This document shows, piece by piece, positions 1 to 4,572 of a DNA stretch of 8,603 nucleotides; position 1 is the stretch's first letter; each line of letters starts with the position of its first letter. The DNA comes from Planctomycetota bacterium. GTDB taxonomy: Bacteria > Planctomycetota > Phycisphaerae > Sedimentisphaerales > Anaerobacaceae. The notes under the pieces are model-generated. The model had not been told where the DNA came from. It searched no databases and worked only from the letters and a program-made list of their open reading frames with translations. Both the position numbers and the translations under genes were made by a program. The stretch is from positions 22,526-31,128 of the forward strand of contig JAFNGF010000182.1 in assembly GCA_017885385.1 (NCBI GenBank), read 5' to 3'.

Positions 1-6
1 GTATGA

Positions 7-1266
7 CTACACGGAATCGTAGGCTTGTCTGATTTCCGCGGCTATAATTTTTAAGCCCCGTGTAACAACGTCTTTATCTTGGGAGTAATTTATTCGGATA
101 CACTCGTATCGATGCTGCCATTGCTCGGCAAGGCCCGGGAAAAAATAATGGCCGGGGACAATTAGAACGCCTCGTTTTTTGAGTCTTTCATAAAGTTCGA
201 CGTCTGTAACAGGCAATCCCTGCAGCCACAGCCATAAGAAGAATGTCCCTTCCGGCTTGTGTATATGAAAATCGGTCCCATTGAGCTCCCGACAAAGTAG
301 CTCAACAGCTTCTTCCGCCCGTATCTGGTAGAAAGGCTTTATGACGTTCTGACTCAGACGCAGTATTTCGCCGCTGCGCACAAGGTCTGTGGTGATGGCT
401 GCGCCCAGGCCGCCCGGAGCAAGGCTCATCACGGCGTTCACCTGCGAAATCATGCCGATAATTTCTTCGTTGGCGATGACAATTCCTGTACGGGTGCTAG
501 GCAAGCCGAGCTTGGACAGGCTCATACATACGATTGTGTTCTCGTCCCAGACAGGTTTAGCCTCGGTAAAAATAATATTTGGAAATGGAGTGCCATAAGC
601 ATTATCAATAATGAAAGGAATTTTGTTCGAACGGGCAAGTTCGCCGAGCTTTTGAATCTCAGAATCTGTCAGGACATTGCCTGTAGGGTTCGTGGGTCTG
701 GACACACAAATCGCACCAACTTCGTCGGTGACATTGATTTTGTCGAAGTCAACGTGATATTTGAATATGTGGTCGCTGACATGTTCGATCTCAGGTTTGT
801 ATGCCAGAAACAGGTCGTCGGCTAAACCAACGTCGCAGTAGCCAACGTACTCGGGAGTAAGCGGCAGCAGGATTTTTTTATTGGCCCGGCCCTTGAAGGC
901 CCCGGCAAGAATGTTGAAGAGAATGAAAAAAGCCGATTGGCTGCCGTTGGTCAGGGCGATATTTTTCGGTCGTATGTCCCAGTGCAGCTGGCCGCGCAGC
1001 AGCGTGCACATCGCCTCAATAAATTCTTTATTGCCTTGCGGCGGGTCATAATTGCCGATAGCTCGCTCAAATTCTTTCTCGCTCTCAAGAAGTCTTACGA
1101 TGCTCTCTCGAAAATGCTTTTGAACCTCGGGGATATGGGCGGGGTTCCCGCCGCCAAGCATCAGAACATTCCGGCCTTCCGCAAGGGCGTTGCCCAAGTC
1201 GTCCATCAATTGGCTGATGCCGGATTGTACCGCAATCTTCTTGCCGAAATCTGATAGTCTCACCAT
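7..1266 (-). CDS. avtA: Valine--pyruvate aminotransferase (AvtA), PLP-dependent class I/II
   Basis: Cytoplasmic PLP enzyme of 419 residues that transfers the amino group between valine (or alanine) and 2-oxo acids, linking alanine and branched-chain amino acid synthesis. The protein is colinear with E. coli AvtA and about the same length. Visible landmarks are LMLGGGNPA near residue 36, NIALTNGSQSAFF near 102, SRPTNPTGN near 189, IIDNAYG with the cofactor-facing Asp221 and Tyr224, SLSKLG with the PLP Schiff-base Lys252, HKPEG near 336, and CIRINY with the substrate-carboxylate Arg391. The ATG at 1266 has a modest GGAAG ribosome site upstream (1274-1278 on the plus strand), and the N-terminus matches the family start. 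It is divergent from the rest of the window and has no visible metabolic link to the sugar genes. No signal peptide is seen. Identity is firm; the exact amino donor is known only from the family. Confidence 0.93.
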   Translation of the reverse strand: MVRLSDFGKKIAVQSGISQLMDDLGNALAEGRNVLMLGGGNPAHIPEVQKHFRESIVRLLESEKEFERAIGNYDPPQGNKEFIEAMCTLLRGQLHWDIRPKNIALTNGSQSAFFILFNILAGAFKGRANKKILLPLTPEYVGYCDVGLADDLFLAYKPEIEHVSDHIFKYHVDFDKINVTDEVGAICVSRPTNPTGNVLTDSEIQKLGELARSNKIPFIIDNAYGTPFPNIIFTEAKPVWDENTIVCMSLSKLGLPSTRTGIVIANEEIIGMISQVNAVMSLAPGGLGAAITTDLVRSGEILRLSQNVIKPFYQIRAEEAVELLCRELNGTDFHIHKPEGTFFLWLWLQGLPVTDVELYERLKKRGVLIVPGHYFFPGLAEQWQHRYECIRINYSQDKDVVTRGLKIIAAEIRQAYDSV

Positions 1267-1288
1267 TTCTGAGCTTCCAGGATTAGAT

Positions 1289-1316
1289 ATGATATTGGAT
1301 TGTCGTGGGTGTTCAA
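1289..1316 (-). promoter_or_regulatory. Candidate sigma70-like promoter of avtA
   Basis: On the minus strand TTGAAC (plus-strand 1311-1316) lies 16 bases upstream of TATCAT (plus-strand 1289-1294). The latter differs from TATAAT at one position, the former matches TTGACA at four of six. Transcription would start near 1282, leaving a leader of about 16 bases that still contains the GGAAG ribosome site. This is a by-eye match, and AT-rich matches of this quality occur by chance. Confidence 0.35.
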
Positions 1317-1362
1317 GCCCTTATTTGATGGTAGGGCGCTAAAGCTCTGCCAGGCTTTGACT

Positions 1363-1388
1363 AAAATGCTGAAAAGTGCTTGCATTTT
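1363..1388. repeat. Inverted repeat AAAATGC / GCATTTT in the divergent intergenic region
   Basis: Seven-base perfect arms at 1363-1369 and 1382-1388 are separated by 12 bases. The stem is AT-rich and weak, so it is unlikely to be a strong terminator. It sits between the divergent avtA and RraA-like genes, where an operator would be expected, but no regulator family is recognisable from it. Confidence 0.3.
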
Positions 1389-1402
1389 TGAACGTTTAGT
1401 TT

Positions 1403-1424
1403 AGCTTCGGTTTGAAGCCGAGCT
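1403..1424 (+). promoter_or_regulatory. Small hairpin in the leader of the RraA-like gene
   Basis: AGCTTCGG (1403-1410) pairs with CCGAGCT (1418-1424), giving seven base pairs with one bulged T at 1407 and a seven-base loop. It ends 24 bases before the Shine-Dalgarno sequence of the RraA-like gene and has no T-run after it, so it does not look like an intrinsic terminator. It could be a leader structure or simply chance. Confidence 0.3.
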
Positions 1425-1448
1425 TACTGAATTTCATAACTGATTTTT

Positions 1449-1454
1449 AGGAGG
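1449..1454 (+). promoter_or_regulatory. Strong ribosome binding site AGGAGG of the RraA-like gene
   Basis: A perfect AGGAGG ends five bases before the ATG at 1460. It decides the start in favour of 1460 over the internal ATG at 1502, which would remove the charged n-region of the signal peptide. Confidence 0.85.
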
Positions 1455-1459
1455 CTGCT

Positions 1460-2359
1460 ATGTATCATTTCAAGAAGTGTAGGTCGAATCCCGTTAGTTT
1501 CATGGCATTAATCGTAGCCATATCGGCGCCAGGCATTTTTGCCGCCGGCGCGGAGCAGCGCCAAACCACAGAGAAGCTCACAACACCTCAGGGAGTCAGG
1601 CTGCTGCAGAATAAGACCTTTGATGATAGTGACCCGGCACGAAGGGAAATTCTGACATTGTATAAGAGCTTGCGACTCACGGATGTCCTTGATGCTATGG
1701 ATCTGGTAGGTCTGCAGGACATAGGTCTGATGCACAAGGATATTCGCCCCTTATGGCGCGATGTGGAAAAATTCTCTCACCGGATAGTCGGCTTTGCCAT
1801 CACCGTCCGTCACGTGCCCACCGATGTGAGAGCCGGGCAAAACTCGTTTCCTGATATCAATGGGTTCAAAAAATTTAAATCCGAACAGTATAAGCGGGCA
1901 CACGATGCCTGGCTTGAGGTAGCTAAATCAGGCGATGTGGCTGTCATCGACGCGGGCGGAATTCCGGAGTGCGGCTTTATCGGCTCAAATAACAGTCTCG
2001 GCTGGCTGGAGAAAGGAGTAGCTGGAGTAGTCACAAACGGCGGTGCACGTGATACCGATGAGATCGTCAAAGCCAAAAGAATTCCTGTGTACTGCAAAGA
2101 TGGATATAGTTCGCGCGGAGTCCGCCCCGGCAGGCTCATCGCTGAGTCGTACAACTTTCCCGTAAGCTGTGCCGGCGTCCTTGTGTATCCGGGCGACCTG
2201 ATCGTTGCGGACGGCGATGGGGTCTTGGTTGTTCCACGAGAATGCGCTTTGGAGGTCGGAAAAATCGCCCGAGACATTCACATCGATGACGAGAAGTCCC
2301 GGGCTGCGCGATATAGACGGCTGGGCATCCCGCTCGATGAGACCGTTAAGGTCGATTGA
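1460..2359 (+). CDS. Secreted RraA-family protein (HMG/CHA aldolase-like, formerly demethylmenaquinone methyltransferase-like)
   Basis: A 299-residue protein with the RraA fold. The family includes the RNase E inhibitor RraA and class II pyruvate aldolases acting on 4-hydroxy-4-methyl-2-oxoglutarate or 4-carboxy-4-hydroxy-2-oxoadipate. The core motif NGGARDTDEI carries Arg197, Asp198 and Glu201, the R-D-x-x-E pattern that binds substrate and metal in the aldolases. GDLIVADGDGVLVVP near residue 247 is the typical C-terminal family block. The N-terminus is unusual: KK at 5-6, a hydrophobic stretch at about 11-29 and an AGA cleavage site near residue 31 form a Sec signal peptide, so the mature protein should be outside the cytoplasm. 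That argues against an RNase E role. About 80 residues precede the core, more than in short RraA proteins. True substrate is unknown. It lies 79 bases upstream of the DUF62 gene, possibly in one transcript. Confidence 0.83.
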   Translation: MYHFKKCRSNPVSFMALIVAISAPGIFAAGAEQRQTTEKLTTPQGVRLLQNKTFDDSDPARREILTLYKSLRLTDVLDAMDLVGLQDIGLMHKDIRPLWRDVEKFSHRIVGFAITVRHVPTDVRAGQNSFPDINGFKKFKSEQYKRAHDAWLEVAKSGDVAVIDAGGIPECGFIGSNNSLGWLEKGVAGVVTNGGARDTDEIVKAKRIPVYCKDGYSSRGVRPGRLIAESYNFPVSCAGVLVYPGDLIVADGDGVLVVPRECALEVGKIARDIHIDDEKSRAARYRRLGIPLDETVKVD

Positions 2360-2385
2360 TCGGTGACAGAGGGCGGCAGCACTGC

Positions 2386-2412
2386 AAATTGACAATTGAA
2401 AATTGACAATTG
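2386..2412. repeat. Tandem 13-bp direct repeat AAATTGACAATTG
   Basis: Two identical 13-base copies (2386-2398 and 2400-2412) sit one base apart, each containing the palindrome CAATTG. They fill part of the 79-base spacer between the RraA-like and DUF62 genes. AATTGACAATTG-type strings recur in intergenic regions of many environmental bacterial genomes, so this is probably a member of such a dispersed family. No open frame is needed to explain it. Confidence 0.75.
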
Positions 2413-2438
2413 CATATTTAGAATTCGGGTCGACCTGC

Positions 2439-3165
2439 ATGGTAATCTTATTGACGGACTTCGGCCCAAGTGAATATGTGGGCGTAATGAAAGGTGTGAT
2501 TTATAGCATCGATCACCGCGCCCAAATAGTAGATTTATGCCACAGCGTTTCGAGCCAGAATATCATCGAGGCCTCGTGGATTTTGAGGAATAACTACAAA
2601 TACTTCCCGGAAGGTTCGGTATTTTGCTGTGTGGTCGACCCTGGCGTGGGCAGCGAAAGAAAAGCGTTGGCAGTTAAAACAGAGCGGTATTATTTTGTTG
2701 CCCCCGGATAATGGCTTACTTTGGGAAACGCTCAAAGAGCAGGAAGTAATTGACATAAGGGAGATTCCGATTCCGAGCGATGCCAGTCACACCTTTCACG
2801 GTAGAGACGTGTTTGCCCCGGCGGCTGCAAAGATCGGCCTGGGCAAGTTTGACCAGGTGGGCGAAAAGGTCGGCCAGATTGAGAGATTGGAGCTTTATCA
2901 GGATAGTGGTAGGGGGCTGGTGGTCAGGATCGATAGCTTTGGAGACATCATAACAAACATACCAAAGCAGGGTAACGGCAGCTATAGCGTTAAAACCGGA
3001 GAGAAAATATACCAAATGAGTTATCGTGAAAATTATTCTGCGGCAAAACAAGGTGAGCTATTTCTGATTGAAGGCTCGAACCGCACATTAGAGATCAGCT
3101 TAAAAAATGGAAGCGCCAACGAAAAATTATTTGCAAAGGCGGGACAGATAGTAGAAATATCATGA
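2439..3165 (+). pseudogene. SAM hydroxide adenosyltransferase (DUF62, chlorinase/fluorinase family), frameshifted
   Basis: Family members hydrolyse S-adenosylmethionine to adenosine and methionine with water as nucleophile. Two overlapping frames together make one 241-residue product. The first frame (2439 to a TAA at 2709-2711) has MVILLTDFG, with Asp7, and DPGVGSER, with Asp67 and Arg74 spaced exactly as the Asp68/Arg75 pair of the characterised archaeal enzyme PH0463. The second frame resumes at 2707 with DNGLLWE and carries TFHGRD with the catalytic His120, then a full C-terminal domain to the TGA at 3163-3165. The join needs a +1 shift at about 2706. Both halves otherwise lack stops and look intact, so this is a recent lesion, a sequencing or assembly error, or less likely programmed frameshifting. 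ATG 2439 was chosen because the family begins directly at this motif; it has no clear ribosome site. An in-frame TTG at 2403 lies inside the direct repeat and is a poor alternative. The C-terminal half could also be called alone from GTG 2629. Confidence 0.85.
2701..2711 (+). other. Frameshift site in the DUF62 gene
   Basis: CCCCCGG at 2701-2707 follows TTTGTTG. The upstream frame reads GCC CCC GGA TAA and stops. Skipping one base at 2706 gives GCC CCC GAT AAT GGC, which restores the family motif (V)APDNG. The extra base lies in a C5-G2 run, where homopolymer indels are common in both replication and sequencing. Confidence 0.85.
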
Positions 3166-3186
3166 AGGTAATCAGTGAATAATCAG

Positions 3187-3210
3187 CCCCATGTTTCACG
3201 TGGGGTTTTT
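3187..3210 (+). terminator. Rho-independent terminator after the DUF62 gene
   Basis: CCCCATG (3187-3193) pairs with CACGTGGGG (3199-3205) as seven base pairs including one T-G wobble, with a five-base loop TTTCA, followed directly by TTTTT (3206-3210). It lies 21 bases after the DUF62 stop and 25 bases before the next start. It separates the RraA/DUF62 part from the downstream sugar operon, or could act as an attenuator for that operon if the two are co-transcribed. Confidence 0.7.
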
Positions 3211-3223
3211 GGCTAAAATTTGT

Positions 3224-3228
3224 GGAGG
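3224..3228 (+). promoter_or_regulatory. Ribosome binding site GGAGG of the Gfo/Idh/MocA gene
   Basis: GGAGG ends seven bases before ATG 3236. This sets the start at 3236; the upstream in-frame ATG at 3191 lies inside the terminator hairpin and would add 15 residues ahead of the Tat signal. Confidence 0.85.
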
Positions 3229-3235
3229 TTTACCG

Positions 3236-4558
3236 ATGTCGCATGCAAGAAATATCAGTCGTCGCAATTTTTTGAAAAGAACATCGACAGTTATGACCGG
3301 TCTGATGGGTTTTCCCTATATTGTTCCATCATCCGCTCTGGGCAAAGCCGGTCAGTCAGGGCGGATTGCTCCAAGCAATCGCATCGTAATGGGCTTCATC
3401 GGCGTCGGGGGCCAGGGCACACAAGGTCTGGCTGGAGGCATCTGGGCGCCGGAAGGCGGCTTTATAGGCAGAGCCGAAGTCCAGGCGGTAGCCGTTTGTG
3501 ATGCCGATGCCCGTAATAAAAATCGTGCCCGTGACATCGTAAACCAAAAGTACGGCAACAACGACTGCGCTACTTACGGTGATTTCCGCGAGCTTTTAGC
3601 CAGGCAAGACATCGATGCTGTGCTAATCGCCACCGGTGAGCGGTGGCATCCGCTCATTTCCATCGCGGCAGCAAAGGCGGGCAAAGACATCTATTGTGAA
3701 AAGCCCCTCTCGGTCACGATTGAGGAGGCAAAGGCGGCGCGCGACGCTGTCACGCGCTACGGCGTGGTGTTCCAAATGGGCACTCAGCAGCGTTCCAGCT
3801 GGAGCTTTCGTTTCGCCTGCGAGCTGGTTCGCAACGGCTACATCGGCCAGGTAAAAACCGTGACGGTCGGTGTCGGCGGACCTGTAGTATATAAGCTCTG
3901 TGACCTGCCTGCCGAGCCGGTCCCGGATTACCTTGATTATGATATGTGGCTTGGGCCGATACCGTGGAGGCCGTACAATGTCGGATTTGTCAGAGGCTGG
4001 ATGGCATATCGCGATTGCTCAGGCGGTGAAATGACTAACTGGGGCGCGCACCATTTCGATACCGCTCAGTGGGGGCTGGGAACCGATGATAGTGGGCCCG
4101 TCGAGATTATTCCTCCAGATGGCAAGGACTGGAAGGTAATTACCTACCGGTACGCCAGCGGCGCTACTATGATTCGTGACCCGGAGAAACTTAAGGCCGA
4201 AACAGGTCAGGATAACGGCGTGATGTTCGAAGGGACCGAGGGAAAGGTCGCCGTTTGGCGTTACACTTTGCGCACTTGGCCGGAAAATCTAATCAAGCAG
4301 AAAATCGGCCCCGATCAGATACATCTGCAGGAAAGTGAGAACCATCATACCGATTTTGTCAATTCCATACGGACCCGCGCTAAGCCTATCAGTGATATTG
4401 CCACAGGGTGCCGCTCCATAACAGTATGTCACTTAGGGAATATTGCTTATGAGCTTGGCCGACCGCTGAAATGGAACCCCGAGAAAGAAGCGTTTGTAAA
4501 CGACCCGCTGGCCGACCGAATGGTAAGCCGATCGGCGCGAAGCCCCTGGTGTTTGTAA
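3236..4558 (+). CDS. Tat-exported Gfo/Idh/MocA-family oxidoreductase
   Basis: A 440-residue NAD(P)-dependent sugar oxidoreductase family member. The N-terminus has a twin-arginine signal (SRRNFLK, Arg9-Arg10, then a hydrophobic stretch ending in PSSALGK), so it is exported folded, probably with cofactor bound, as in glucose-fructose oxidoreductase. The Rossmann domain begins at GFIGVGGQG (residues 53-61). The catalytic-region motif CEKPLS has Glu155, Lys156 and Pro157. The C-terminal domain includes YDMWLGPIPWRPYN and GAHHFDTAQWG, with His272, His273 and Asp275 near the expected substrate pocket. The end, RSPWCL, resembles the RxPW ending of planctomycete paralogues, so the gene looks complete. 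Substrate is not predictable from sequence, but a sugar or cyclitol is expected. It is the first gene of an operon with the GH116 gene, 14 bases away. Confidence 0.9.
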   Translation: MSHARNISRRNFLKRTSTVMTGLMGFPYIVPSSALGKAGQSGRIAPSNRIVMGFIGVGGQGTQGLAGGIWAPEGGFIGRAEVQAVAVCDADARNKNRARDIVNQKYGNNDCATYGDFRELLARQDIDAVLIATGERWHPLISIAAAKAGKDIYCEKPLSVTIEEAKAARDAVTRYGVVFQMGTQQRSSWSFRFACELVRNGYIGQVKTVTVGVGGPVVYKLCDLPAEPVPDYLDYDMWLGPIPWRPYNVGFVRGWMAYRDCSGGEMTNWGAHHFDTAQWGLGTDDSGPVEIIPPDGKDWKVITYRYASGATMIRDPEKLKAETGQDNGVMFEGTEGKVAVWRYTLRTWPENLIKQKIGPDQIHLQESENHHTDFVNSIRTRAKPISDIATGCRSITVCHLGNIAYELGRPLKWNPEKEAFVNDPLADRMVSRSARSPWCL

Positions 4559-4562
4559 GATG

Positions 4563-4566
4563 GGAG
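4563..4566 (+). promoter_or_regulatory. Ribosome binding site GGAG of the GH116 gene
   Basis: GGAG within TGGGAGAAG ends six bases before ATG 4573. It supports this start over the upstream in-frame ATG at 4471, which lies inside the preceding gene and would place 34 polar residues before the signal peptide. Confidence 0.75.
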
Positions 4567-4572
4567 AAGACT

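Noticed and set aside
1357..1385. Possible plus-strand promoter for the RraA-like gene with TTGACT at 1357-1362.
   Set aside because: No acceptable -10 hexamer at 16-18 bases; the best (TTGCAT at 1380) matches only three of six positions.
2421..2439. GAATTC followed by GTCGACCTGCA, resembling a cloning-vector polylinker (11 bases identical to the SalI-PstI part of pUC-type linkers).
   Set aside because: The match stops at 2439, the order of sites is not that of a known linker, and the DUF62 coding sequence continues naturally from the ATG there. Chance is the simpler explanation, though a vector screen would settle it.
1810..2440. Two minus-strand open frames of about 150 codons (1810-2277 and 1985-2440).
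   Set aside because: Both lie antisense to the RraA-like gene, and the start of one only translates the AATTGACAATTG repeat.
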